DNA from: Alphaproteobacteria bacterium
GTDB lineage: Bacteria > Pseudomonadota > Alphaproteobacteria > Micropepsales > Micropepsaceae
DNA: 40,455 nucleotides
Assembly (NCBI GenBank): GCA_028292825.1
Contig: JAQGLO010000028.1
Span: 1 to 40,455, forward strand
Direction: 5' to 3'
Position numbers and translations under genes: made by a program. Positions 1 to 7,444 of this stretch are shown in pieces. Within the stretch, counting starts at the first letter, position 1; each line of letters begins with the position of its first letter. The notes beneath the pieces are model-generated. The model ran no database searches, was not told the origin of the DNA, and saw nothing but the letters and a program-made list of their open reading frames with translations.

Positions 1-22
1 TGGGCAATGAAAGGGACCAAAG

Positions 23-388
23 ATGGCTCTTTACGAGCATCTCCTGATCGCGCGCCAGGACATCAGCGCGCAACAGGTGGACGCACTGGCCACCCATCTC
101 AAGACCATCGTCGAAGGCGAAGGCGGCAAGATCGAGAAGCAGGAATACTGGGGTCTTCGGGGCCTGGCATACCGCATCAAGAAGAACCGCAAGGGCCATT
201 ATGTCCTCTTGAACATCAACGCACCGTCGAACGCCGTGGTCGAGCTGGAACGCCAGCTGAAGATCAACGAAGACGTGCTGCGCTACATCACCGTCAAGGT
301 GGACCAGTTTGACGTGTCGTCGAACAAGGCCCGTCGCGACGAAACCCCGGCCAAGGCCGAGGGCGAGACTGAGGAGACCGTGCAATGA
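23..388 (+). CDS. rpsF: 30S ribosomal protein S6
   Basis: S6 is a small-subunit ribosomal protein that binds 16S rRNA as a heterodimer with S18. The 121-residue product opens with the family's typical strand ([14 protein letters not shown]) and has the conserved [20 protein letters not shown] segment in the middle. The last 25 residues (after the VDQFDV segment) are a charged tail rich in Lys, Glu and Ala, common in alphaproteobacterial S6. The ATG at 23 is preceded by a purine-rich stretch (AAAGGGACCAAAG). It is the first gene of an rpsF-rpsR-rplI operon and its stop overlaps the rpsR start by four bases (ATGA), so S6 and S18 are probably translationally coupled. Identification is secure. 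Confidence 0.98.
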   Translation: MALYEHLLIARQDISAQQVDALATHLKTIVEGEGGKIEKQEYWGLRGLAYRIKKNRKGHYVLLNINAPSNAVVELERQLKINEDVLRYITVKVDQFDVSSNKARRDETPAKAEGETEETVQ

Positions 389-714
389 GCTATGGTGGAA
401 ATCGTGACGGCGGCGCCCCGCGTGGCGGCGATCGCGAAAGTGGACGTGGCGGCGACCGCGAAGGCGGCCGCGGCGGACGCGAGGACGGCGCCCGCCGTCC
501 CTTCTTCCGCCGGAAGAAGACCTGCCCCTTCTCGGGCGATAACGCGCCCAAGATCGACTACAAGGACGTCAAGCTTCTGCAGCGCTTCATTTCCGAGCGC
601 GGCAAGATCGTGCCGTCGCGCATCACCGCGGTCAGCAACAAGAAGCAGCGTATTTTGGCCAACGCCATCAAGCGCGCCCGCTTCATGGCGCTGCTTCCCT
701 ATGTCGTGAAGTGA
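385..714 (+). CDS. rpsR: 30S ribosomal protein S18 with RG-rich N-terminal extension
   Basis: S18 partners S6 on the platform of the 30S subunit. The conserved core starts near residue 37 ([15 protein letters not shown]) and ends with the usual [14 protein letters not shown]-type tail. In front of it is a 35-residue low-complexity stretch of Gly, Arg, Asp and Glu with repeated GGDRE and RGG units, making the protein 109 residues against about 75-90 for most S18 proteins. No ATG, GTG or TTG occurs in frame between codon 1 and the core, so the extension must be made if S18 is translated from this locus. The start overlaps the rpsF stop. The role of the tail is unknown; it should be disordered and could bind RNA. 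Confidence 0.97.
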   Translation: MSYGGNRDGGAPRGGDRESGRGGDREGGRGGREDGARRPFFRRKKTCPFSGDNAPKIDYKDVKLLQRFISERGKIVPSRITAVSNKKQRILANAIKRARFMALLPYVVK

Positions 715-724
715 GGATCTGACC

Positions 725-1312
725 ATGCAAGTCATTTTGCTCGAACGCGTCGAGAAGCTGGGCCAGATGGGCGATGAAGTCCGCGTCAAGGACGGCTTCG
801 CCCGAAATTTCCTGCTACCCAAGAAGAAAGCGCTACGCGCCACCAAGGCGAACCGCGACTTTTTCCAGACCCAGAAGACGCAGCTGGAAGCCAACAACCT
901 GAAGCTGAAGGGCGAGGCCGAAAAGATCGGCAAGAAGCTCGACGGCCAGAAGTTCGTGCTGCTGCGCCAGGCCGGCGACCGCGGCCAGCTCTATGGTTCT
1001 GTCAGCCCGCGCGACGTCGCGGACGCGATGGAAAAGGGCGGCTTCAAGGTCGACCGTCACCAGGTGTCGATTAGCGTCGCCATCAAGTCGATCGGCCTGT
1101 TCACCCTGCCGGTGGTGCTGCACCCCGAAGTGAAGGTGAACATCGTCGTCAATATCGCCCGCAGCGAGGACGAAGCCGAGCGCCAGGCGCGCGGTGAAGA
1201 CGTGTTGGCGGAAAAGACCGATGCCGAAGTGGCCAAAGTCGCGGCCGAAGACCTGTTCGAGGAAGGCGCGGCCCCGGCCGAAACCGCCGAGGAAGGGTCC
1301 AAGGAAGCCTGA
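725..1312 (+). CDS. rplI: 50S ribosomal protein L9
   Basis: L9 binds 23S rRNA near the L1 stalk and has two globular domains joined by a long helix. The N-terminal domain is clear: [19 protein letters not shown], then [15 protein letters not shown]. The C-terminal domain spans roughly residues 75-150 ([14 protein letters not shown], then a V-x-L-HPEV motif). The final 45 residues are an acidic, Ala/Glu-rich tail, giving 195 residues against about 150 in E. coli; such tails are usual in alphaproteobacteria. It lies 10 bases after rpsR and is the last gene of the operon, with a strong intrinsic terminator 22 bases after the stop. In related genomes dnaB commonly follows rplI; here it does not. 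Confidence 0.97.
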   Translation: MQVILLERVEKLGQMGDEVRVKDGFARNFLLPKKKALRATKANRDFFQTQKTQLEANNLKLKGEAEKIGKKLDGQKFVLLRQAGDRGQLYGSVSPRDVADAMEKGGFKVDRHQVSISVAIKSIGLFTLPVVLHPEVKVNIVVNIARSEDEAERQARGEDVLAEKTDAEVAKVAAEDLFEEGAAPAETAEEGSKEA

Positions 1313-1334
1313 AGGCTTTTCGACACAGAACTGC

Positions 1335-1364
1335 AAAAGGGCCGGGAAAATCCCGGCCCTTTTT
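1335..1364 (+). terminator. Rho-independent terminator of the rpsF-rpsR-rplI operon
   Basis: A perfect 13-bp stem (AAAAGGGCCGGGA / TCCCGGCCCTTTT) with a three-base AAA loop, followed directly by further T residues. It begins 22 bases after the rplI stop. The A-rich foot of the stem means it could also work to some degree on the other strand. Confidence 0.93.
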
Positions 1365-1449
1365 CTTTGGTGAAATCGCGGACACGGGGTTGCCCTGCGC
1401 GATGGGCATACCCACCTCACGCACACCAAAGGCTGGCAGCAAAAGGAAT

Positions 1450-1821
1450 ATGCCCGTGAGCAGACCCGTGAAAATTCCCGGCCCCGATCATCCCATCACC
1501 ATCACCCCCTTCGCCGGTCGCGTCGTGGTGAAAGCGGACGGCAAAATTGTCGCTGACAGCCGGCGCGCACTGGTGCTGCAGGAAGCCTTCTATCCGCCGG
1601 TGCATTACATTCCGCGCGAAGACGCCGATGCGGCGCTGCTGGGCGCGTCGGACCATACCACCTACTGCCCTTACAAAGGCGAGTGCAGCTATTTCAGCCT
1701 GCCCGGCGTCCCGGATGCGGTGTGGATGTATGCCAAGCCCTACGAGGCCGTGGCGGCGATCCAGGATCATCTGGCCTTCTATCCCAGCCGGGTGGACAGC
1801 ATAGAATTGCTGCCTGACTGA
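1450..1821 (+). CDS. DUF427 domain-containing protein
   Basis: A protein of about 123 residues matching the DUF427 family by sequence feel. Seen here are the strand PFAGRVVVKADGKIVADS, then YIPREDADAALL, then TTYCPYKGECSYFS, and AWxYAKPYEA-like residues (VWMYAKPYEAVAAIQDHLAF) near the end. The family has a compact beta fold and no agreed function. Start choice: ATG 1450 is in frame, but the AAAAGGA sequence at 1441-1447 sits only two bases before it and eight before the in-frame GTG at 1456, so GTG may be the true start. An earlier ATG at 1390 adds a tail unlike the family. It stands alone on the plus strand after the L9 terminator and its stop abuts the stop of the convergent SRPBCC gene. 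Confidence 0.82.
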   Translation: MPVSRPVKIPGPDHPITITPFAGRVVVKADGKIVADSRRALVLQEAFYPPVHYIPREDADAALLGASDHTTYCPYKGECSYFSLPGVPDAVWMYAKPYEAVAAIQDHLAFYPSRVDSIELLPD

Positions 1822-2277
1822 TCACGCCGTCAGCGACACTTCCAGCTTGTCCATGAGCCAATTGGTGCCGTGCTCGCGGCTGCCGGCATCGTCATAGCCG
1901 TCCAGAAAGTCGCCATGTTCGGTGACGACTAACTTGGTGCCGTCGCCATCACCTGTCAGTTCGATGGTGGCCTGGGATACGGAAATCTTCTTGCCATCCA
2001 GGTGCATCACATAGCTGTAGATGACGCGCCGGTTTTCCACGATGTCGCGATAGACACAGTCAAAGCTCGACACCATGCCGCCGGGGTGACGCCCCACCAG
2101 CGTCTCGCGCCCGCCCTCACGGAAGTCGAAGCTTTTTTCATGCTGGTCCCAGCCAGGCGGGCCGGCAAACCATTTGGCTTTTTGCCGTTCATCGGCAAAA
2201 GCGGCGAACACGCGCGCCGGGCTCGCCTTCCAGTGGCGGGTGATGGTGAAGCTGGCATGGACCACGGAATGCGTCAC
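1822..2277 (-). CDS. SRPBCC / AHSA1-like domain protein
   Basis: A 151-residue single-domain protein of the START/SRPBCC superfamily (activator of Hsp90 ATPase homologue 1-like). The N-terminal strand-helix ([20 protein letters not shown]), KWFAGPPGW, the FDFREGGRE strand and the C-terminal helix ([11 protein letters not shown]) follow the family layout. The fold makes a hydrophobic pocket; the ligand is unknown. It is the third gene of a minus-strand unit: ArsR-type regulator, truncated SRPBCC copy, this gene. ArsR plus SRPBCC is a recurrent pairing in proteobacteria in which the regulator controls the SRPBCC gene. It starts 21 bases after the truncated copy ends, so it is probably co-transcribed. 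Confidence 0.9.
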   Translation of the reverse strand: MTHSVVHASFTITRHWKASPARVFAAFADERQKAKWFAGPPGWDQHEKSFDFREGGRETLVGRHPGGMVSSFDCVYRDIVENRRVIYSYVMHLDGKKISVSQATIELTGDGDGTKLVVTEHGDFLDGYDDAGSREHGTNWLMDKLEVSLTA

Positions 2278-2298
2278 GGATTTCTTTTCAGATAGACG

Positions 2299-2451
2299 TC
2301 AAGTTTTTCCAGGACACGGCCCAGCCGCCCCTGCGGTCGCGTGCCATTGCGCGAAAACCTTGGGCTCCGACCAGGCGCGGAAGGCGCGCGCAACTGGGTG
2401 AAGGTAATGGCGCTCCAGCACGATGGTCGCCGGTATCGCGCGCTTGCTCAT
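2299..2451 (-). pseudogene. Truncated SRPBCC/AHSA1 gene (N-terminal fragment)
   Basis: The reading frame gives 50 residues starting [19 protein letters not shown], then [17 protein letters not shown], which aligns with the first 40 residues of the SRPBCC gene just downstream (helix plus the Trp-containing loop). After that it runs into a Gly/Ala/Pro stretch and a stop. The remaining two thirds of the domain are missing in every frame, because only 21 bases separate the stop from the next gene. Its ATG overlaps the ArsR stop (ATGA), so it is still in a translated position. Most likely it is a paralogue of its neighbour that lost its 3' end by deletion. A functional 50-residue peptide cannot be excluded but seems less likely. 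Confidence 0.65.
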
Positions 2452-2783
2452 GTCTCGTCCTCGGCTTTGGCAGCATTCAGAAAAGCGCCCAGCCTGTCGA
2501 GATTGCGCGCCCACATGGCGCGGCGGTCGGCGACCCAGTGTTCGGCCTGGCTGAGCATTGCCGGATTGACCTGGCAGGTGCGCACCCGGCCAACCTTGGC
2601 GCTTGTGACCAGACCGGCCTCCTCGAGCACCTTCAGGTGCAGCATGGCGGCAGGCAGCGACATGGGCAGCGGCCGGGCCAGTTCGCTGACCGTGGCAGGG
2701 CCCTGGGTCAGCCTCTCAACAATGGCGCGGCGGGCGGGGTCGGCCAAGGCAGCGAAAGTCTTGTCGAGGCTATACTCAAGCAT
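2448..2783 (-). CDS. ArsR/SdpR-family winged-helix regulator
   Basis: A 111-residue winged-helix DNA-binding protein. Visible are the ArsR-type first helix ([20 protein letters not shown]), the helix-turn-helix ([21 protein letters not shown]), the KVLEEAGLV turn and the wing ([15 protein letters not shown]). No metal-binding CxC pair is present in the recognition helix, so it belongs with the SdpR-like regulators that accompany SRPBCC genes rather than with metal sensors. ATG 2783 is chosen because the family starts this way ([13 protein letters not shown]); a longer frame to 2864 would run through the promoter and an operator. It is the first gene of the unit and its stop overlaps the next start. 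The operator-like repeats upstream suggest autorepression. Confidence 0.88.
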   Translation of the reverse strand: MLEYSLDKTFAALADPARRAIVERLTQGPATVSELARPLPMSLPAAMLHLKVLEEAGLVTSAKVGRVRTCQVNPAMLSQAEHWVADRRAMWARNLDRLGAFLNAAKAEDET

Positions 2784-2792
2784 ACGCTTAAG
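2775..2792. promoter_or_regulatory. Candidate ArsR operator O2, over the start codon
   Basis: Imperfect inverted repeat CTCAAGC-ATAC-GCTTAAG (one mismatch between the 7-base arms). It contains the ATG (2781-2783, read on the minus strand) of the ArsR-type gene. The core TCAAGC-N4-GCTTAAG is identical to the one at 2815-2831. Binding here would block the start of the transcript. Confidence 0.6.
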
Positions 2793-2813
2793 GATCCTGG
2801 TACAAAAGAAATT

Positions 2814-2831
2814 GTCAAGCACTTGCTTAAG
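2814..2831. promoter_or_regulatory. Candidate ArsR operator O1 overlapping a TTGACA -35 box
   Basis: Inverted repeat GTCAAGC-ACTT-GCTTAAG, with the same TCAAGC-N4-GCTTAAG core as O2 and starting exactly 39 bases from it. It overlaps a consensus -35 hexamer TTGACA read on the minus strand (2818 to 2813). No good -10 hexamer is seen at 16-18 bases (best is ATCCTT), so the promoter assignment is weaker than the operator. Confidence 0.6.
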
Positions 2832-2927
2832 TGTTCGGCCCTGTCTTCCAAGCATGGCGCCCAAGCCTTGCCGCGATTATCCCCGCTTTCGCATTTGCGG
2901 TATAACCGCGCTTCACAGGAGCACTCC

Positions 2928-3752
2928 ATGTCCGTCCAGACCCAGCTCAAGCGCGTAACGGTCCCGCAGATTCGCGCCCACAAAGGCGCGAGCCCCGTTG
3001 TGGTGCTCACCTGCTATCACGCCCACACGGCGCGGCTGCTCGATCAGCACGTCGACATCATGCTGGTGGGCGATAGCTTGGGCATGGTGATGCACGGGCT
3101 TGAAACCACGCTGGGCGTGACGCTGGACATGATGATCACCCACGCCAAGGCCGTGATGCGCGGCTCGTCCAAGGCGCTGGTGACGGTGGACATGCCGTTC
3201 GGCAGCTATGAGGAAAGCCCTCAGGTCGCGTTCCGCAATGCCGCCCGCATCATCCAGGAAACCGGCGCCACCGCGGTGAAGCTGGAAGGGGGCACCCGCA
3301 TGGCCGAAACCATTCGCTATCTGACCGAGCGCGGCGTGCCCGTGATGGGCCATATCGGCCTCACCCCACAGTCGGTGAATGTGATGGGGGGCTTCAAGAC
3401 CACCGGCCGGACGCTGGAGGAATGGCCCGCTATCCTGGCCGACGCCAAGGCGGTGTCCCAGGCCGGTGCCTTCGCCGTGGTGCTGGAAGGCATGGCTGAA
3501 CCCCTGGCCGCCAAGATCACCCAGGACATCGCCATCCCCACCATCGGCATCGGGGCCAGTCCCGCCTGCGACGGCCAGGTGCTGGTGATGGAGGACATGC
3601 TGGGCCTCAATCCCAACCCGCCAAAATTCGTGCGCCAGTATGCCCAGCTGGGTCCGGCGATCGAGGAAGCGGTGGCGGCCTATGCGCGGGATGTACGCGA
3701 ACGGCGCTTTCCGGGGGTGGAAAATGTCTACCCCATGAAAAAAGCCCAGTAA
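2928..3752 (+). CDS. panB: 3-methyl-2-oxobutanoate hydroxymethyltransferase
   Basis: PanB transfers a hydroxymethyl group from 5,10-methylene-tetrahydrofolate to alpha-ketoisovalerate, making ketopantoate, the first committed step of pantothenate and coenzyme A synthesis. The 274-residue product is full length for this TIM-barrel family. Motifs seen include [16 protein letters not shown], the metal-site strand [31 protein letters not shown], and [13 protein letters not shown], with [22 protein letters not shown] towards the C-terminus. ATG 2928 has a good Shine-Dalgarno (CAGGAG, six bases upstream) and matches the family start; longer open frames upstream run through the ArsR gene. panC is not in the window. 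It is divergent from the ArsR unit; a short perfect repeat (GCGGT-ATA-ACCGC) lies at 2897-2909 in its leader. Confidence 0.96.
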   Translation: MSVQTQLKRVTVPQIRAHKGASPVVVLTCYHAHTARLLDQHVDIMLVGDSLGMVMHGLETTLGVTLDMMITHAKAVMRGSSKALVTVDMPFGSYEESPQVAFRNAARIIQETGATAVKLEGGTRMAETIRYLTERGVPVMGHIGLTPQSVNVMGGFKTTGRTLEEWPAILADAKAVSQAGAFAVVLEGMAEPLAAKITQDIAIPTIGIGASPACDGQVLVMEDMLGLNPNPPKFVRQYAQLGPAIEEAVAAYARDVRERRFPGVENVYPMKKAQ

Positions 3753-3887
3753 AAGCCGCTTTTCCCAGACGATTCTTACGGCCCTGCGCATTGCGCCAAG
3801 CCTGCGCGCGGGCTAATTAACACGCCTTCTCAATGGCTTCGGCTGACGCCGGAGCCGGGCCATCAGGCTCGAACCGAGGAATGCCCT

Positions 3888-4625
3888 GTGAGTGATATTT
3901 TCCGCGAGGTCGAAGAAGACGTTCGCCGCGAGAAGGCCCAGAAATTCTGGAAGGCCTGGGGCAATTATATCATCGCGCTGGCTGTACTGCTGTTTGCCGG
4001 TATCGGTGGCTGGCAACTGTGGCAGCGCCACGACCAGCAGCAGCGCGAAACCCTGGCCACCCAGTTCATTGCCGCCCAGCGCATTTCCAATCCGCGTGAC
4101 GCCGCCAGCGCCATGTCGGATCTCTCCAAGGATGCCGGCAAGGGCTATGGCCTGGTGGCGCGTCTCTCCCAGGCCAATGCCATGGTGGCGGCGGGACAGC
4201 AGAAGGACGGCGTGGATCTCTACAAGCAGATCGCCAAGGACGACAGCGGCACTATCGGCACGGTGGCACGCCTGCGTGCCGCTTGGGTCACCGCCGACAC
4301 CGCCACCCGCTCCGAACTGGCGGACCTGCTGGCGCCCCTGAACCAGCCTGGCAATGCTTGGCGCGAGAATGCGCTGGAAGTCCTGGCTTATGCCGATTAC
4401 CGCGCCATGGACATGAAGTCGGCGCAGGCCAAGTATGCCGAGCTCGCCATCGATCCCGAAGCGCCCGACGCGCTGCGCGCCCGCGCCAAGGCGATGGCCG
4501 CCTATCTCAAGAATGGAGGCGCCGTTACCTATGGCGCCGTGCCGCCCGAAGTCGTGACCGCACCGCCCGGCATGGCCGCCTCCGCAGGCGCCGCCATGCC
4601 CGCTCCGGCCCCGCCCGCGAAATGA
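3888..4625 (+). CDS. Membrane-anchored TPR protein (YfgM-like)
   Basis: A 245-residue protein with a short cytoplasmic N-terminus (SDIFREVEEDVRREK), one membrane segment at about residues 26-45 (WGNYIIALAVLLFAGIGGWQ), and a periplasmic helical region of TPR-like repeats, ending in a Pro/Ala-rich tail. This layout fits the YfgM/TPR_21 family, which sits beside bamB and der in many proteobacteria; E. coli YfgM associates with the SecYEG translocon and periplasmic chaperones. The start is GTG at 3888, with GAGGA seven bases upstream. The stop overlaps the bamB start (ATGA), indicating one operon with bamB and probably der. Function here is inferred from family and context. Confidence 0.85.
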   Translation: MSDIFREVEEDVRREKAQKFWKAWGNYIIALAVLLFAGIGGWQLWQRHDQQQRETLATQFIAAQRISNPRDAASAMSDLSKDAGKGYGLVARLSQANAMVAAGQQKDGVDLYKQIAKDDSGTIGTVARLRAAWVTADTATRSELADLLAPLNQPGNAWRENALEVLAYADYRAMDMKSAQAKYAELAIDPEAPDALRARAKAMAAYLKNGGAVTYGAVPPEVVTAPPGMAASAGAAMPAPAPPAK

Positions 4626-6016
4626 TCATGAAAACGCGCATTCTGATTGCCTTGATGGCTGTGAGCCTCCTGACGGGTTGCGCCGTCACCGACGAAATCG
4701 GCAGCTGGTTCTCTTCCGCCGGCAAGAAATCCACCCTGCGCGGCGTGCGCATCCCCGTGATGTCGCTGGACGAAAACCTCAAGCCCGACCCCACCATCGC
4801 CACAACGCCGGTGGTGCTGCCCGCGCCGTATCGCAACACCGAATGGCCACAGCCCGGCGGCTATGCCGGCAACGCCATGTATCACCTGTCGGCGCCGGGC
4901 CGGCTGCGCGAAGTCTGGCGCGAGAGCGCCGGCAAGGGCACCGATATCGATTCCGCCCTCACCTCCACGCCAGTGATCGGCGGCGGGATGATCTTTGCAC
5001 TGGATTCCGAGGCGCATATCTATGTCTTCCGCGCCGGCAACGGCCAGGAAGTCTGGAACCGCCGCCTGGCGCCCAAGAACGGCACCGACATGCCGACCCT
5101 GTGGGGGCTTCTTGGCAAGCCGAACACGGTGGAGCCACCCCAGGGCATGGGCGGCGGCGTCGCCTATGACGACGGCAAAATCTTCGTGACGTCGGGATTC
5201 GGCGTGGTGATCTGTATGGATGCCAAGACCGGCAAGGACATCTGGCGCAAGGATCTGGGCATGCCCATCGTCAATGCGCCGGTGGTCAATGGCGGGCGCA
5301 TCTTCGTCTCCACCCATGACAATCATTTCTACGCCCTGGCCGAGGCCGATGGCCGCCAGTTGTGGGATCACCAGGGCATCACGGAAGCCGCCGGCATCCT
5401 GGCCTCGACCAATGCGGCGGTGTCGGGCGAAACAGTGATCGTGCCCTACACCTCGGGCGAGGTCTTCGCGCTGCGGGTGCAGAATGGCCAGGTCGGCTGG
5501 AGCGATGTGCTGTCGCGCAGCGGCCATGTCACGGCGCTATCCCAGCTGGACGATATCGCCGGTCGCCCGGTGATCGATCGCGGCGTGGTCTATGCCATCA
5601 GCCAGTCAGGCCTGATGGCCGCGTTCAGCCTGAACACCGGTGAACGCATGTGGGCGCGCGACGTTGGCGGCATCGAGACGCCCTGGGCCGCGGGCGACTT
5701 CGTCTATGTGCTGGACCTGAATGCGCGCGTAATCTGCCTGACCCGCAAGGAAGGCAAGGTTCGCTGGATCCACCAGTTGCCGCAATATGAAGATCTGAAC
5801 AAGAAGCGCCATCCCATCCTCTGGGCCGGTCCGGTGCTGGTGCAGGACAAGCTGATCGTCACCTCGTCCGATGGCTATGCCCAGGCACTGTCGCCCTATG
5901 ACGGCAAGCTGGCGGGCCGGGTGGAAATTCCCGGTGCCACCACCATCGCGCCCATCGTCGCCGACGGCACCCTGTATCTCTATACCGCCGACGCTGAACT
6001 CGTCGCGCTCCGATAG
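4622..6016 (+). CDS. bamB: Outer-membrane assembly lipoprotein BamB (PQQ-type beta-propeller)
   Basis: BamB is the propeller lipoprotein of the BAM complex, which inserts beta-barrel proteins into the outer membrane. The 464-residue product begins with a lipoprotein signal peptide (KTRILIALMAVSLLTGC; Cys is the lipidation site at about residue 20). It then carries repeated PQQ-like blades: WNRRLAPKNG, VVICMDAKTGKDIWRKDLG, FYALAEADGRQLWDHQG, VFALRVQNGQVGW, AFSLNTGERMWARDVGG and ICLTRKEGKVRWIHQLP. Starts at 4622 and 4628 are both possible; 4622 overlaps the preceding stop, and the signal peptide works from either. The gene lies between a YfgM-like gene and der, the same neighbours as in other proteobacteria, which supports BamB over an alcohol dehydrogenase-type PQQ enzyme. 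Confidence 0.93.
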   Translation: MIMKTRILIALMAVSLLTGCAVTDEIGSWFSSAGKKSTLRGVRIPVMSLDENLKPDPTIATTPVVLPAPYRNTEWPQPGGYAGNAMYHLSAPGRLREVWRESAGKGTDIDSALTSTPVIGGGMIFALDSEAHIYVFRAGNGQEVWNRRLAPKNGTDMPTLWGLLGKPNTVEPPQGMGGGVAYDDGKIFVTSGFGVVICMDAKTGKDIWRKDLGMPIVNAPVVNGGRIFVSTHDNHFYALAEADGRQLWDHQGITEAAGILASTNAAVSGETVIVPYTSGEVFALRVQNGQVGWSDVLSRSGHVTALSQLDDIAGRPVIDRGVVYAISQSGLMAAFSLNTGERMWARDVGGIETPWAAGDFVYVLDLNARVICLTRKEGKVRWIHQLPQYEDLNKKRHPILWAGPVLVQDKLIVTSSDGYAQALSPYDGKLAGRVEIPGATTIAPIVADGTLYLYTADAELVALR

Positions 6017-6025
6017 GCATGTGCG

Positions 6026-7441
6026 ATGCGGCTGAAGCTCGCCATCGTCGGACGCCCCAATGTTGGGAAGTCGCGACTTTTTAACCGGCTGGCGGGACGC
6101 ACCGCCGCGATCGTGCACGACACGCCCGGCGTGACCCGCGACCGCCAGTCCGTGGATGCCGAGTATGACGGGCTGAGCCTGACCCTGATCGATACCGCTG
6201 GCTTTGAAGACGGTCTTCCCGGCAGCATTCCCAACCGCATGACCCAGCAGACCATCACGGCAATAGCGGAAGCCGAAGCGCTGCTGTTCGTGATCGACGC
6301 CCGCGCCGGCGTGACGGCGGGCGACGAAATCATCGCCGCCGCCCTGCACAAGGCAGGCAAGCCGGTGATCCTGGCCGCCAACAAGTGCGAAGGCCGCGTC
6401 CAGGTCATGGACGATGTCTATGGGCTGGGCTTTGGGGAGCCGTTGCGCATTTCCGCCGAGCATAATCTCGGCATGGAAGACCTGGTCGCCGCACTGGAGC
6501 CGCTGGCATCCCCTGCCCCCGCGCAAAGCGAAGAAGACGACGAAGACGATCTTGAAGAAGATTTCGAGGAAGACTTCAGCGAAGACGACGAGCCGCTGGA
6601 AGATGTGGTGGTCAACTATCTCGACCGGCCCCTGCGGCTGGCCCTGGTGGGACGGCCCAATGTCGGCAAGTCGTCGCTGTTCAACCACCTTCTGGGCGAG
6701 GAACGCTCGTTGGTGGGACCGGAAGCCGGCCTGACGCGCGATTCCATCACTGCGCCGTGGAAGGCGGGCGAACGCGAAGTGCTGCTGCACGATACCGCAG
6801 GCCTGCGCAAGAAGGCACGGGTGGCGGGCGAAACACTGGAAGAGATGTCGGTCGCGTCCACGCTGGAGGCCATAAGGTTCGCCGATTGCGTAATCATCAT
6901 GGTCGACGCCAACGCGCCGTTCGAAAAACAGGACCTGACGATTGCCGACCTGATCGCGCGCGAAGGCCGCGCCGTGGTGTTTGCGCTGAACAAGTGGGAT
7001 CTGCTGCCGAACAAGGCGGGCGCCATCAGCCGCATGCGCCAGAAGCTGGACGAATCGCTGCCCCAGATCGCGGGCGCGCCGCTGATCGCCACCTCGGCGC
7101 GCACCGGCGAAGGCATTGACCGACTGGAAGGCGCCATCTTCGAGGCGGACCGGGCGTGGAACAGCCGCGTCTCGACCTCCACGCTGAACCGTTTCCTGAA
7201 AGAGGCACTGCAGCGCCACGCCACGCCCGCCATATCCGGCCGCCGGGTGCGCATCCGCTACATGACGCAGAGAAAGGCGCGGCCGCCGTCTTTCACGCTT
7301 TTCGGCAACCAGCTGGACGCATTGCCGGAAGCCTATCTGCGCTATCTGGCAAACGGCTTGCGCGAGAATTTCAACCTGAAGGGCACACCGCTGCGCTTCA
7401 GCGTGCGCAACAGCAAGAATCCCTACGATCCAAAACGCTGA
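6026..7441 (+). CDS. der: Ribosome biogenesis GTPase Der (EngA)
   Basis: Der has two tandem GTPase domains and a KH-like C-terminal domain and is needed for 50S subunit maturation. First domain: Walker A GRPNVGKSRLFNRL, G2 GVTRDR, G3 DTAGFE, G4 NKCE. Second domain: GRPNVGKSSLFNHL, LTRDS, DTAGLRKKARV, NKWD. The KH domain runs from about residue 370 to the end and contains RYMTQRKARPPSF. The linker between the two G domains (about residues 168-195, bases 6530-6605) is almost entirely Asp and Glu, more acidic than in many homologues. It starts nine bases after bamB with little Shine-Dalgarno, so it is likely co-transcribed with bamB. It converges on the SDR gene, with three bases between the stops. 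Confidence 0.97.
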   Translation: MRLKLAIVGRPNVGKSRLFNRLAGRTAAIVHDTPGVTRDRQSVDAEYDGLSLTLIDTAGFEDGLPGSIPNRMTQQTITAIAEAEALLFVIDARAGVTAGDEIIAAALHKAGKPVILAANKCEGRVQVMDDVYGLGFGEPLRISAEHNLGMEDLVAALEPLASPAPAQSEEDDEDDLEEDFEEDFSEDDEPLEDVVVNYLDRPLRLALVGRPNVGKSSLFNHLLGEERSLVGPEAGLTRDSITAPWKAGEREVLLHDTAGLRKKARVAGETLEEMSVASTLEAIRFADCVIIMVDANAPFEKQDLTIADLIAREGRAVVFALNKWDLLPNKAGAISRMRQKLDESLPQIAGAPLIATSARTGEGIDRLEGAIFEADRAWNSRVSTSTLNRFLKEALQRHATPAISGRRVRIRYMTQRKARPPSFTLFGNQLDALPEAYLRYLANGLRENFNLKGTPLRFSVRNSKNPYDPKR

Positions 7442-7444
7442 TCG

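Noticed and set aside
415-480. Tandem-repeat-like GC-rich DNA in rpsR
   Set aside because: The repetition follows the coding of GGDRE/RGG units and is not a separate DNA repeat element.
2897-2909. GCGGT-ATA-ACCGC repeat in the panB leader as an operator or attenuator
   Set aside because: Arms of five bases with a three-base loop are expected by chance in this GC-rich sequence, and no -35 was found to go with the TATAAC inside it.
5606-7219. 537-codon open frame antisense to bamB and der
   Set aside because: It is a GC-driven shadow: the sense strand encodes Der with all GTPase motifs, and the antisense product has shadow-type composition (rich in His, Gln, Arg and Gly).
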